NCBI GenBank assembly: GCA_015680685.1
Contig: MNCI01002172.1
Coordinates: forward strand, 534,507 to 598,506
Source: Gnetum montanum
Taxonomy: Eukaryota > Streptophyta > Gnetopsida > Gnetales > Gnetaceae
DNA length: 64,000 nucleotides
Direction: 5' to 3'
Made by a program: the position numbers and the translations under genes. Of this stretch, positions 11,989-23,789 are shown piece after piece (position 1 is the first letter of the stretch; the number at the start of each line of letters is the position of its first letter). The notes under the pieces are model-generated. The model was not told the origin of the DNA. It did not search any database and worked only from the letters and a program-made list of their open reading frames with translations.

Positions 11989-11997
11989 CTATTTGAA
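11989..11997 (-). other. Internal deletion junction of element A
   Basis: Left of TCTATTTGA the sequence matches the left-hand end of the integrase/spacer region in other copies (31840-31890; copy C 20100-20145 has GTCTATTTGAG). Right of it the sequence matches the protease-RT linker (about 34750 in B; copy E 62250 has TTCTATTTGAAA). The shared CTATTTGA in both parents suggests a microhomology join or template switch that removed about 2.9 kb. Confidence 0.7.
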
Positions 11998-12179
11998 TTT
12001 CGTAGGAGTGCCCAACTTCTCCCAACTGATGTTCTTAGATTAAGGGGTGGAAGTTGGTGACGCTCATATTCCAATGTGTCTATGCCTCTGTTGTTGGCAT
12101 GGGTTATTTTCCCAGTTCGTTCCATGCATGTTTGTCAGTTGCTCTTTCAACTAGCTGTCAACCACAAGGTGTCTACTAC

Positions 12180-12761
12180 TTATGTGGTTGCTACATATAG
12201 GTATCTTTGTCTCACAGTTTCAAAGGCACACCTGTTGCATGGAGGAGATGTTGTGCATTCCTCCATGTCATCACCTGATGAATCACTATATGTGATGCAT
12301 GGAACTTTCTTCTTCTTGATCTTTCCATAGATATTTACCTTAGATATCTCCAAGGAAAGATCGTGGATCCTAAGGCATGCTTCTATTGTGCTTAGCCATG
12401 TCCTTACCATTATAATTGGAAAATCTTCTTCGTTGTTATTAACTTCAATCACCAAGAAATCGTTTGGGTATGACCAACCACACACAGTGATAACAATGTC
12501 CTCCACCAATCCCAAGGGAATGGTGATGGACTGGTTTGCCAGCTCTAGTTGGATGTTGCTCTTCTTAAGTTGGGGCAGGTTCCTGGCTTGATACATCTCT
12601 CGTAAAATTAAGTTGACTCCAGAACCTGAGTCAAGAAGATCCTTATGTGATTTGTTCCTAGTGATTTGGAGATAGATTAAGGGACTCCCAAGGTCAGATA
12701 GTTTCCTGGGAAGGTGGCCTTCCTTGATCCAGTCGATTACAGTATGCGTTAACATAATCAT
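12180..12761 (-). pseudogene. Retroviral-type aspartic protease of element A
   Basis: A 193-codon open segment carries the retropepsin pattern of plant Ty3/gypsy elements. The active-site region LLDSGSGVNLI is near residues 41-51. It is followed by LKKSNIQLELANQS, then IPLGLVEDIVITV, then a flap-like FLVIEV and a PIIMVRTWLST segment in place of the usual PIILGRPFL. The active-site DSG is kept here, unlike copies C and E. In the family, this enzyme processes Gag-Pol. The frame is open but upstream Gag is broken and RT is absent. The small residue after DSG (S for A) is tolerable; the G of the GR motif is lost. Confidence 0.8.
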
Positions 12762-12773
12762 ATACGTTAAGTT

Positions 12774-15272
12774 CTATTGCTGGACTGAAGGGTGCTCCGA
12801 AGCTTTATGTGTTGGAGAAGCATACCTGGACTCAACCGCTTGTTGTTGTGAGAGCTTGTCTGGGCTTTTGGTTCTGAAGAAAGGTCTTCTCTTTTTACGG
12901 TTTTCAGAACCAGCAGCAAGTTGAATGTTTACGACTCTCTTAGCATTGCGTTGCCGTGATTGAGTGGGGAGTTCCCCTTGCATTGTTGGAGTAAGAGGTG
13001 TTATGGGAACTATCGATGGAAGAGGTGCGGATGGATTTGGAGGATGGTAAGTATGTGGAATGTCTCCCAGAGGAGAAGGAGTCCTCCTAAAGTACTCCCG
13101 AACTTGGTAGTGACGTTGGGGAGTTGTCTGATCCATGGAGTCACTTGGAGAAATTGGTTGCTGCACATAATATCCATACGGATCAGGTTGCCAGTAAGGG
13201 TATTTTTGTTTTAGCGATGGCATTCCCCATGACTATGGGTATTTCCACTGCTGATGTTGTCCGATGGATTATGATGGAGTTCCACTTGGATAGTACGTTA
13301 ATGGTTGGTGGAACTATCTTGGGTTACCTTGAGGATAAGGTAACCTTTGAGGTTTCTGTCGTTGGTTAAGTCTCAAATTAAGTGCATACACCCCAAACTC
13401 CTATAGATGTGAGATGATTGGACAACATCCCTTAGGATAGTCATAGTGGCAGATCTCACATCCACCGTCATCATCTATGTCTGAATCCACAACCTCATCG
13501 AAGATAGTAATTTTCCCCTTACCCTTGTTATGTGCAGGGCATGAATCTCTCTACTTTGTCTTATCTTTGTCACTACTTCATTCCACCTTAGACTCTTCTA
13601 TGATTTTTAGGATAGTTTCAAGTCTAGAGTCTAAGGAATCCCACAGTTGATCTACCTTAGCCGATACTTCGATTGTTAGCTTTTGAATCCGCAAGGTTTT
13701 TTTGTTCACCAACTCTTCGAGTGGTGACTCATCCTCCTCATCACAAAATTTCACTCCCTTCTTTTGAAGGGAAGAATCACAATTGTATTCTTCAGCACTC
13801 TCTCTTTTTCGTAGCTCAACTTCTTCTTTGGCTACTTGCTCCAACAAGCGATGAACTTCATGGGCTCTAAGTTCTGATAATCTTCCTTGGGAATAAGTCC
13901 CAAGGGTTCTTTTAGTTTCATACCTTAGCCCATCTACGATGTGGTGGAGTTGATCTCACTGTGTGTAATCATGGCACAGGCAACGATGTAACAATGCATA
14001 GTAGTGGCCCATGGCAGCATCCAAGGGTTCATGAGTACCTTGCTTCCATCCTTGGATCTGCTTACGCAAGTTAGACACTCTGGAGTACATTTGATACTTA
14101 TCGTTGAAGAGTTCTAACATCGTACTCCACCTCCTGATGGTTTCCAGCTCTAAGGACTGGTACCAACTCTCTTCTTCCTTAATGAGTGTCCTAGGGAATA
14201 ACTTTAGTTTTTACCACTCATTTTCTATGTTTTGCAAGGTGCAGGCATCGTGGAATGCCTATAAATGATGCTGCGGATCAGCGTTGTATCCCCCTTCAAA
14301 GCATGGGATATTGTTCATGTCTAAACGCTTGATCCGACTATCTTTTAAATGTCTTGTTAGGATTCTTACTGCCTCCATTATATCTAGCATACTTCAGGTG
14401 GCAAGTAGGGGCTCGTCATGATCATCTCTTTCATGACACCTATGATTTCTTCATTGTTCCCTACTTTCCCTTCATTCATGCCCTTGTCCTCTCTCTTGAC
14501 TCTCTCATCAAGATCTCTCATTTTGCCTACCTTTATCCTCACCGTTATGCTCTCTATGACTGCACCCAGAGGTGGAAGGAGAGGGTGAATAATGTGAATA
14601 AGGGGAAGAAGAAGGAGAACCATCACCATGACGATGTTTCCTACCTTCTCTTCGGCTACTTTGGCCTCGATCATGATGACGATCAAAGTGCCCATCCTTG
14701 TTATATGTTGTTGTTCCCTCTGTGAAAAGTTGGTGTTCACGGGGATCAGAAGCAGGGTTGTGTATTGTGGGTCGTAGGTTCTGATACCCCACCTCCTCAC
14801 CATTGTTAGAAGGGGGAACATCATTTGATAGAGAACCCGTTATGAGTGGTTCACCATCTCTAATTTCACTTAGGACGTGCAGGACCTCTTTGCCCTTCAA
14901 CAATGTATGTTGGCTCTCCTTCCTTGAGTTCCTCATACATTGTAAAGCTATGGGATGGTAATTCCTCATGTCAAAATCTTTCGCAACGTATTCAGCATAT
15001 AATTTTGTCATGCCAATCTGTGCTAAAGCACAGAGAAGCATGTTTGGGACTGCCCGATCTGGAGGTAACACTATGTTACCTTGCAAGTCTCTCCAGCACA
15101 TTTGTTCATCTTGATGAAAGATAAAAGTAAAATTAGGAATATACTCATTGGGATGAGTATATTCCACCCTATATTGTTGAGGAACTAGCGGATTTAGGTT
15201 ATGTGTTTTTGATTGCCAACTATTTCTTGTATTATCCCTAGGTGGTGTATTGCTTTTGTTAGAAGAAGACAT
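12774..15272 (-). pseudogene. Gag of element A (frameshifted)
   Basis: The start is the ATG at 15272, 124 bp downstream of the PBS, giving MSSSNKSNTPPRD. The first 254 codons are open, then shifts and stops follow. A Retrotrans_gag-like capsid section lies around 14030-14240 (EEESWYQSLELETIRRW, then LFNDKYQ and LRKQIQGWKQGT). A charged, partly coiled segment follows at 13578-13847. A short Cys/His motif at 13419-13460 reads CEICHYDYPKGCC. A Tyr/Gln/Pro-rich tail follows (13223-12774) with YPYWQPDPYGYY. In the family Gag forms the virus-like particle. Total length about 830 codons, long for a plant gypsy Gag but usual for Athila-type elements. Confidence 0.8.
13419..13460 (-). other. Short Cys/His motif of Gag, element A
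   Basis: Fourteen codons read CEICHYDYPKGCCP. The four copies align without gaps as C-x2-C-x3-H-x3-C-C, with H replaced by Y in this one. The canonical zinc knuckle is CX2CX4HX4C, so spacing is shorter. Confidence 0.55.
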
Positions 15273-15396
15273 TGTTATTAATTTGGTGTTCTATTTAACC
15301 ATTATATAAATTTTTCTTTAATTAACCTGAAGTTTCATTTAGGCTCCCAACGATGTGAGTGATGTCCTATGTTCTATTCAGTGCACAAACACTTAG

Positions 15397-15414
15397 TCCC
15401 CAGCAACAGCACCA
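15397..15414 (-). other. PBS of element A, tRNA-Asp type
   Basis: On the minus strand TGGTGCTGTTGCTGGGGA starts one base after the 5' LTR. It matches the tRNA-Asp PBS known from Athila/Calypso-type elements, TGGCGCCGTTGCCGGGGA, with only C-to-T changes. Confidence 0.8.
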
Positions 15415-15415
15415 A

Positions 15416-16209
15416 TGATGAGTGGTGAGGTACCCCTACACTCAACCATACGAATACGAGTGTAGCACGCACGATCCGGTTGAACTTCGTAGACTAAGTG
15501 CCTACATGCCCATGGAACACTTAGGGTTAATCATTTGTTGTCTTCCCAGACTTACTTGTAGTTCTCATGGTGTATGGTTAAGTAAGTCTGAGGTATATGA
15601 TTTTTATAGCTTTTCTAGTTTTATCTCCTATGCTAACAAGGTGAAGGGTTGAGAAACTAATTACTAACTCTAACTAATGAACTAAGTCTAAATTACCTAG
15701 CATCAGCATCCATTCCCACTTACCATACACACCCTGAACCGATGCAACCATGGTTACCAAATGCTAATCGTTGCTGGGATCACCACGCGTAACGCACGTG
15801 CTCGAAGTGGTCATACTGAGGCACTTAACTAGGAGAGAAGGGTGAGAGAGAAAGCAGTAAATAACAGATAATAAATAACAATAAATAAAATCCTAATTAG
15901 CCTATTCCATGCACTGCAAGGTTTATCCAATAAGCTCGTCTTTATTTCTGTACACAAACTTGTGTTTAGGTACAATGTTTACTTGAATAAAGATCCATTC
16001 ACTTTAGGACTCCTACTGTAGGCACATGGAAAATATTCTATCTCTGGAGTGATCAATCTACCAGAGTTTCCCTACTATCTTACCTAGGATGAGGAAACAA
16101 GGGAGAGCCACCTCTTATTTATAGATATGATGGTGCACTGCGATATCACATACACGATATCACAAGGGAAGACGCGATATCGCGACGGCCGCGATATCAT
16201 GTCCCATTA
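15416..16209 (-). mobile_element. Element A 5' LTR
   Basis: About 794 bp, TGATGAGTGG to GTCCCATTA (mutated TCA end). Minus-strand TATA box at 16114-16124 and AATAAAG signal at 15940-15946, about 170 bp apart, define a short R region. GATATC palindromes at 16138-16200. It shares most of its length with 9159-9966. Confidence 0.9.
16114..16124 (-). promoter_or_regulatory. TATA box of element A 5' LTR
   Basis: CTATAAATAAG on the minus strand, at the same place in every LTR of this family. It is upstream of the conserved AATAAAG, as expected for a U3 promoter. Confidence 0.65.
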
Positions 16210-16214
16210 GAATG
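16210..16214. repeat. Target-site duplication GAATG, right copy (element A)
   Basis: Perfect repeat of 9154-9158. Confidence 0.92.
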
Positions 16215-16379
16215 TTTATAATTTTTATGAATGATTAATTTATTATATATTAGTTGTGGTAAGTACTCTACAAGCCACCACACAAGATCAAAATTTCAGC
16301 TTCAATTGAAATGCTATTGTAGATATTATACAAGTTTCATGCAATAATGAGCCAACTATCAAGGAAAAAATGTGGAAGA

Positions 16380-17178
16380 AAAGTAAAAATCACCTAATTC
16401 AATATGTTCAAAAATATGATAAGAAAGAGGATACGATAAATTATTTTCTAAACTTATTATTTCTCTCTAAATTTATGAGGTGAACTTTATTTTCATTGAA
16501 TGGCATCAAAGCAAATATTTCTAATAATGCAATTTTACTCATGTGGGCATTGGATAATAACGAAGGTGATCTATTTGATATCCTAGTGATAATAATGTTT
16601 GAGATGAGAAGGCATGCAAGGTCATGGCAACTACATGATACTAGAGAGTCTCTAGGTTTTCCAATTATTGTGGTAAAATTATTATAGAAGAAAAATATAT
16701 AGGTTATCCCAAGCCAACTTTAGAAAATATTGACGTTTGATTTAAAAAGCATTTTCAAGACTACATTGTTGGAGCAAGATGAGCTCTTATGTTCTTTAAA
16801 ACATGATGATAAACTATCTTTGCAAGATGTGTGTCATCATAACAAATGTCTTCTTAAAGTAATTGAGGACAAGTTAGAAAATGTGATTGAGACATAACAT
16901 AATTATTATGAAAGAAATAAAATAATTTGAAATGTTATGAAGGAGCTCAAATCTAACAAGTCTCGCATACTAAAAGAAAACAATAAACTAAAGGCTAAAA
17001 TAGAGAATTTTGTAGCTCATGAGAATAGTTGCATTGACAAGATAATTCTACAAGCTGAGAGAATGGGTGATGAAATTATAACACTAAATAAAGAAATTAC
17101 CTTGTTAAGAAATGTTGTGGTAGTTAAGAATGATTCCAAGAATATTCACCCTAATGCAAAAAACATTATCAAAGGCTT
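16380..17178 (+). pseudogene. Decayed coding region, coiled-coil, possibly retroelement Gag
   Basis: Two open stretches on the + strand (16496-16687 and 16937-17178) lie in one decayed region. The second is rich in Lys, Glu, Asn and Leu with heptad-like spacing (KELKSNKSRILKENNKLKAK, then ERMGDEIITLNKEITLLRN), so a coiled coil is likely. In a third frame near 16655 the string FSNYCGKIIIEEK could be a wrecked CCHC knuckle (C.GK, with His and last Cys lost). Copia Gag proteins have such coiled segments, but I cannot assign it firmly. It is cut at 17178 by copy C. Confidence 0.3.
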
Positions 17179-18027
17179 TGATGAGTGGAAAATACCCCTA
17201 TGCTCAACCATATGAATCACTAAGCATTCACACGTGATCTGGTCGAATTCTATGAACCCCCTATGTTTTGATACACTAGCCTCTAGGAAGTGAACTTGCC
17301 CTAATAGTCATTCGTTGTCTTCCCAATTACACTTGTGATATGCAAAGGTATGGTTAAATGTAATTGAGGCATATGATTTTTATTATTTTTATGTTTTATG
17401 TTTTAGGTGCTTAAAAATAAAGGATGAAAGTAATGAAGTAATTTAATTGCTAATTTAATGTAACTAATCACTATCTAACTAATCCTAGCATAAGCATCTG
17501 GTCCCACTTTCTATGCACATCCTAAACACATATAATGTTGCTAGGTTACTAAACATTAGCCATTATTGGGATTACCAAGTGTCATGTGCATGCTTAAAGT
17601 GGTTATACTTATGTACTTAATTAATTTCTATGTAATCTAACTTAATTTAGCTTAATTACTTAAAGAATTAAAAAATTGCAAAAAACATTGAATGTACAAA
17701 AAAAATATTTAATCTAGCCAAAGTGTTACAAGGTTTATCAGAAAGCTCATCTTTATTGCTGCATACACTACGATGCTCAAGTATAAAAATGTTCGAATAA
17801 AGATTCATACACTCAATGACTTTTTCTGCAGGCACTTGGGAAAATATTCTAACTATGGGAAAGAAAAACTACAAGAGCTCTACTACACTATGACAAAATA
17901 TTGCCCAAACCATGCACCCAAGGGTTATATTTATAAGTTGGTACACATCCCATGATATCAAATATCCAACATCGCTTCTTGGTCCCCAATATCAAGTATC
18001 TGATGCTAGATAAAATACACTTCATCA
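17179..18027 (-). mobile_element. Element C 3' LTR
   Basis: About 849 bp, TGATGAGTGG to TTCATCA. The TATA region is weaker than in A and B (on + GGTTATATTTATAAG near 17923-17937). GATATC-type palindromes near 17954-18000 are largely decayed. PPT-like CCCCCATTAAG follows at 18030. Confidence 0.85.
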
Positions 18028-20100
18028 TACCCCCATTAAGGAATGAAAATTCATCCTCAAGTGAACAAAAGGAAGAAAAAGTCACTTATAAAATATTAAA
18101 AAGGTATGGGATTATTGACTAACATGCAAACTAACTTAGATGAAACAGGCAGATTCTAAGTGCCCAAGTGTACAGATTTACAATCTTTTACATAATTGGG
18201 TGTTCATGAGAATAGAATTGAATACCTTGGCCAAAACTAACATTTCACTCCTCTAGCAACTAAATATTGAGGAAGAAGATTCAATGATCATGAAGGGACC
18301 TTGTTGCTTGACGGTACTACTTATTCCTTAGTGAAGACAATCCTACTTCTAGTCCACACATCTAGTTGCAATCACAATAAAATCATGAATTAGTACACAA
18401 TGTGTAACTTATAGCTTTTAGGTACCTTGTCTCATCAATAATTACACTTGGCTAGGTTGTGATTATGGTGGATTAATTCTTTTAATAGTATTTGATTTCT
18501 GCAACTATCAGAGTTCATTGAAAGAGTTTAACTTCATGGATTGATGATGTTAGTATTAGTTCTTAGTTAAACCTTTATGAGAGTTTGAAAAATTAAAAAA
18601 AATTGGCCATCAGAAAAAATTTGAGTGGCCCCCATGACATAGAGTGTACCTTTGATAGTAGCAGTTCATCATGAAATGCTTGAAGAGGGTTAAAGAATTC
18701 ACAATAATAAAAAAAGGATTTTATCAAAAAAACATTGTGAAGATGCACACAATTGGATGTCATTGATTGGGCATGAAAAAGGATTTGATTATGAGAATGC
18801 CTAAGGATACAGAACTTAACTATTCTAACTAAAAGGTATGCAAGTGGCTCCTTCCCAAAGTAGGCACATGCCCTTTGTTACCCTTGCATATCCTCAAACC
18901 AAGGAGTCCATGGACCCCATGGATGATTAATGGTTATGGAAAGTTAAGTATGAAAATCTGAAAGAAACTACCTAAGAATTTCGACACACCAAACCAAGAC
19001 ATTGAATAAGGACATGAGCATCGACAATGACGTGAAACATGGAAAGCATAGATGGATGAAAGAGAGAAAATGGAATGAAGTTCCTGATTAAGGTCCCATA
19101 AAGTCCCTTGTGAATTTTATGATTAAATGACTTGATAAAATCCATCCTTAGTCCAAACCAAAACCAACCATGTTTAGTGACTTTGCATCACCACTCTAAG
19201 ATCGATCCACCTCCTTGAGACATAAGAGTGCTCCCACAGACAACCACCATCCTTATTTGAGAAGAAAAAGAGAAGCAAGAAGTGAAAAAGGACATTTAGG
19301 CATGGGTAACATGTCTTTCTAGTTCCATAACTAATGCTTGTAGCCCATTTATTTTATCTAAAGGGTGTGCTTTGAATTTCCATCATTTTTTCTATTTTTA
19401 TTTATTTATGATGGAAACCACACCATGCAAAGATTTATTCAACTTCTTGTTATTGCTCGACATGGAATGGTAAGAAATCTATGAAAACACTCATGTACTT
19501 AAGATGGAAGAAGGTACAAAGAGTATTGAGTTCCCTTGAAGTCACAGCATGTTCAAACCCTTGGATCCTTTCCAAGTCTAGAAACTACCAAGGTCACAAG
19601 TTCATTAAAGGTTTTTTAAGGAAAGGGACCTCATACTTCCAAAACTAGAAAACATCATAAACTTTATGGATGGATGGATGACATGGACTCACTACCTATT
19701 TCATGAAAAAGAAACCATGTCTTAGTTATTAGTAACAAAATTCAAAGCTAGAATCCATACACGAACAATTAAATAATTGGATAGCACATGCCCACATCAA
19801 GTAAACCGGACTATACCCTATTAGCAATAAGGCATGTTATTATTAGAACACAATAAGAAAATCACACCAAAATAAAGAAAATCTATAAGAAATTATAAAA
19901 TAGTTAAGAAAAATAAAACATATTAACAATTTTGTAAAATAAAACAAAATGGTGTAAAATAGTCAAAAGTAGAAAAGAAAAAAGGGTGAAAAAATAACAA
20001 AGGGTAAAACAAAAATGTGTAAAATAAAAAATAGAAAAAGAAAAATGAGGAGCCATTTATATGATTAGCATGGATGGCCATCTCTCCTACAACTACGTTA
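18028..20100 (-). mobile_element. Element C 3' spacer
   Basis: Aligned to the spacers of A, B and E. It contains CTAG directly before ATG at 18361 (minus), the second PPT-like CCCCCATGACA at 18629-18639, the conserved GGGTGTGCTTTGAATT (19364-19379) and an A-rich tract with TGTAAAA repeats (19925-20030). No long ORF remains. Confidence 0.75.
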
Positions 20101-21310
20101 GAAGGAATAGATCCAAAAAATTGAGTGTGGTTGTCTATTTGAGAATATGTTGTGACTATTAGCTTCCTTATACTCATGGAAAGGTTTAATTTGTTGCATT
20201 TTGATTAGTTGTTTTTTGTTTGGGCTCTCAAGTTTCTAGATCAACATGGCCCTAGAAGGAAAGGTTTTAAAAATAATATGAGGACATTCTCACAGTGTTT
20301 GGAACTTAGTTTGTTGTGGCACATGTATGGGGTTCCAGTAGAGGACCTTATCTCATAGTTGAAATTTGACTTTCCTAATTCTAAGGTCATGATGATTTTT
20401 GTTAAATGTCTTGTGCAACTTGTTAGATGACAAGGTTGCCAATCGATTTTTTTCTAGCAGGTTGAGATTCATTAGTTTTTATTTTTGTGCTAGACTTAAC
20501 TTAAGGTTAAGGTCATAGGTTGTTGAAAGTGTATAGAGCTTGAATTGAATAGGAAGAGTTGGAAATTTTTCATACACCAAATCATAGGGAGAGTAACCTA
20601 TAGGGAGCTTCTAAGTGGAGCAGTAGGCCTAGAGGGCATCTCCAGTCTCTCCTATATTTGCTAAATTTTCTTGTTAAGATCTTAGTGATTTCTCTATTTG
20701 TAACCTCAACCTGACCATTGGCTTGGGAATGATAATGGGTTGTTAATTTATGCTCAACCCCCAAGTGTTTCATGAGCTTCCAAATGGTAGTGCCTATAAA
20801 ATGGGTTCCATTATAAAAAATTAATGCACATGGCACACCAAACCTATTTACAACATTTTTTTATACAAATTGAGTAGCAGTAGAATATGTACAATCAATG
20901 ACAGTTCTTACTTCTATTCATTTTGTATAATAGTCAACAATGAATATGATGTACGCCTTTCCATTTGACATGGGCATGATAGAATCCATGAAGTCAATGC
21001 CCTAGATGTCAAAGGGTTCTAGTGGTTGGATCCACTACTGAGGATTATCCATATGAGCAATCATTCCACCATTATGTTGGAAATTTTCACAAGAGCTAAC
21101 AAATTGATGAGCATCCCTAAAAAGTGTTGGCTAGTAATATCCTACCATCATGATCTTAATTACCATGTGTCTCCTTGCATAGTGATCCACAAGGACCTTC
21201 ATGAGAATCTTGGAGAATGTGTAGTTGATTAGCATCAGGGACATACCAACGAACCAAGTCATTGACACATACCTTGTAGAGGTATCTATTGATCTTCATG
21301 AAGCATTTCA
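20101..21310 (-). pseudogene. Integrase of element C
   Basis: The decayed frame at 20582-20836 shows YNGTHFIGTTIWKLMKHLG, then HYHSQANGQVEVTNREI, the usual second-Asp and catalytic-Glu region of Ty3/gypsy integrases (SDNGTHF and HPQANGQ.E). S-D is mutated to F-Y. The upstream zinc-binding region lies near 21080-21240 and the C-terminal part extends to about 20100. In an active element, it inserts cDNA into the genome. Numerous stops make it inactive. Confidence 0.75.
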
Positions 21311-21329
21311 CTTGGTAAAAAAAAATTTG

Positions 21330-21950
21330 TTTCTTCCTATGATCTACCTCTTATGACATCGCTTGAGTGAGAAGATAGGTGAGAATGCTATCATTCCATT
21401 TAAGCTTAGTGGGCAATTGTTTAGTTCTAACCTTGGCAAAGAGGAGTTCATCAGGAAACTGATCAGATAGTGGAATTTCCTCCTCTTTGTTGTCCCATCT
21501 CAACCAAGACAAGTGGTCAATGATCACATTCTTAGTTTTCTTTTAATCTAACATCATAAGATTGAATTCCTACAAGATCATTAGCCACCATATGACATAG
21601 GGGCTTACTGCTGGATTATTCATCAAGAAGAGAATTGTACTATGATCCATGTGCATGGAAACCTTGCATTCAAGCACATAGTGCTTGAATTTCTCCAAGG
21701 TAAACACCACTACCATCAATTCTTTTTTTGTGGTGGTGTAGTTTAGCTATGCACCCACAATGCTTTCGCTTGCATAGTGGATGTAATAAGGATGTTTATA
21801 ATCATCCAACTACATAAGCATAACTCCCAAGACATAATTTGATGCCTCTATCATGATATGAAATGGTTTGGACCAATTTGGTGCTCATATAATTGGAGTT
21901 TATATGATTTTTTCCTTTAGCTATTAGAGTGAATTTTCACATTTCTTGGT
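21330..21950 (-). pseudogene. RNase H of element C
   Basis: Translation in the minus frame gives decayed equivalents of HVMADASNYALGA and of the TMEKELMAVVFTLEKF segment seen clearly in copy B (33395-33673). It lies between RT and integrase as expected for Ty3/gypsy. Confidence 0.65.
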
Positions 21951-21959
21951 CCACATAAA

Positions 21960-22770
21960 TGGAGCATCTTTCTTTGTTATCTCGACCAATGGTTTTTTGA
22001 TCTTAGAGAAATTCTCTATGAATCTCTAATAGTAACCAATATGTCCAAGGAATGACCAAACATCTTTTATAGTTTTTGGTTGATGGGTAATTCCTTGGAT
22101 GACCCTAATCTTTTCAAGGTTGACTCAATTCCTGCTTATGAGATTCTGTGCCCCAACATAATGCCCTCCTAGACCTTCAGATGGCTCTTCTACTAATTGA
22201 GACAAAGATTGATCTCTAAACATCTTTTGAGAACTTACTCAAGATAATCCAAGGCTTGCTCAAATGTAGCCCCATAGGTGGAGAAGTCATCCATGAAGAC
22301 TTCTATCCCACCATTGATCTGCTACTAAAAAATACTCAATACCAAGTATTAAAATGTTCCAGGAACATTACACAAGCCAAAAGGCATCTTTTGATATGTA
22401 AAAGTTCCACAAGTACTCATGAATGTGGTTTTGACTTAGTCTTTTGGCACAATCTAAATTTGGTGATAATAACTATAATCATCTAGAAAGCCATAATAGC
22501 AATGCCTAGAAATAGTATCCAACACTTGATCCACAAATGGTAATGGAAAGTGATCTTTGAATGTTGTCATATTCAATAACTAGAAATTGATGTAGACCTA
22601 CCACTTTCCACCTTTATTTGGCACAATCACAAGTGGGCTAACCCACTCACTATCCACAATGGGATAGATAAAACCTACCTCAAGGAGTTGTTCAATTTCC
22701 TCTTTGATGATCTACTTCAATTTGGGATTCAACTATTGCCAAAACTCCCTCTTTGGCTTCATGGATGGAT
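21960..22770 (-). pseudogene. Reverse transcriptase of element C
   Basis: The region reads KEEIEQLLEVGFIYPI, WVSPLVIVP, LLNMTTFKDHFPLPF, DQVLDTI and, at about 22262-22305, the catalytic box GGIEVFMDDFSTYGA. FMDD in place of YVDD is the Athila/Cyclops-lineage hallmark. C is the only one of three copies here whose FMDD is unmutated (B has FMDE, E has FKDD). Several stops interrupt the frame. Confidence 0.8.
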
Positions 22771-23116
22771 TAGTGTAGATACAATGATGGCATATCCTAG
22801 GATTAATCCCTATGAATTTAGGATATGACCAAGCAAAGGTTGTTGGCAATTTATTGACCACCTTCAACAACATCTCCTTTTGTTTAAGAGCAAGATTTGC
22901 ATTGATTATTACTAGCTTGCCATTTTTCAAAAATGCATACTTCATGCTAGTAGGTAGATTTTTCAACTCTAAGGATTCTTGTTTAAAATTTTTAACAATT
23001 TTCAACTCTCCCCAATTGGTATAATCAATTTTGTCAATGGAGAGTTGGCGATGAACTTGCTCTAGTTCATCCATGCCTTCCACATAGACACATGTTAGGC
23101 TCTCAACAGGTTTCAT
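22733..23116 (-). pseudogene. Protease-RT linker of element C
   Basis: A 127-codon open piece carries LKNLPTSMKYAFL, then MLLKVVNKLPTTFAWSYP, then INPRICHHCIYTNPSMKP. It corresponds to the LP..L.YAFL and FAWS.DL.GI segments that precede RT in Athila-type Pol. It continues in RT at its C-terminus. Confidence 0.7.
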
Positions 23117-23225
23117 GCAATGTGTTGCTCTTCTCTTAGGGTTAGTTGTCAGCCACTGGGTACCTTTCTGCTTTGTGGCTACTGCTTACAGGCACCTTTG
23201 AATTTCAAATATATCAGCACATTGA

Positions 23226-23773
23226 TTGCATGCTTTAATAAATACATTGTTAATGGCCCATAGTTTTTGCACAAAATTGCACCCTATATCATTGTACATG
23301 ATGCATGGAACTTTCTCCCTCTTAATTTTTTCAAATACATTTTCTTTAGAGATTTCAAGGGAAAGATCTCAGATCCCTAATCTTGCATCAATAGTGCTTA
23401 GCCAAGCCCTTCCCATGATGATTGGAAAGTCCCCCTTATAATTTTCCACTTGGATCACCAAAAAATCAACAGGGTAGGACCATCCACAAACGGTGATCAC
23501 AATGTCCTCCACTAGTTCCAAGGGAACATTGATGGACTAATTAACCAACTCAAGATGGATGTTGCTCATTTTGAGTGAAGGTAGGTTTCAAGCTTTATAC
23601 ATCTCATGGGAAATCATATTAACACTAGAACCTAAATCTAGAATAGCCTTGCAAGGCTTATTCCTAATGAAGTAAAGGTAAATAAGAGGACTTCTAGGAT
23701 TATATAGTTTCCTAGGAAGGTGGCTAGCCTTAATCCAATTTTTTACCACATGAGTTAACATGATGGTATGCAC
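23226..23773 (-). pseudogene. Aspartic protease of element C
   Basis: The open piece 23588-23773 reads MHTIMLTHVVKNWIKASHLP, then SPLIYLYFIRNKPCKAILDL, then GSSVNMISHEMYKA. The active-site triad DSG is DLG here, so even apart from stops the enzyme would be dead. The rest of the protease (IPLELVEDIVITV-like and AWLSTIDA-like) runs on to about 23330 in decayed frames. Confidence 0.7.
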
Positions 23774-23789
23774 TTTGGAAGGTGTTTGG

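Larger units (their letters stand above)
9159..16209 (-). mobile_element. Element A: non-autonomous Athila-type LTR retrotransposon (gag-protease only)
   Basis: A 7051-bp insertion with LTRs at 9159-9966 and 15416-16209, a perfect GAATG target duplication, PPT at the left LTR, tRNA-Asp-type PBS at the right LTR, and gag and protease in minus orientation. Compared with copy B it lacks the whole segment corresponding to about 31.9-34.8 kb (end of spacer, integrase, RNase H, RT). The junction is at 11989-11997. It kept both ends, so it could have moved only with proteins supplied by other copies, or it was deleted after insertion. The LTRs differ by several percent by eye, mostly transitions. 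Confidence 0.9.
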
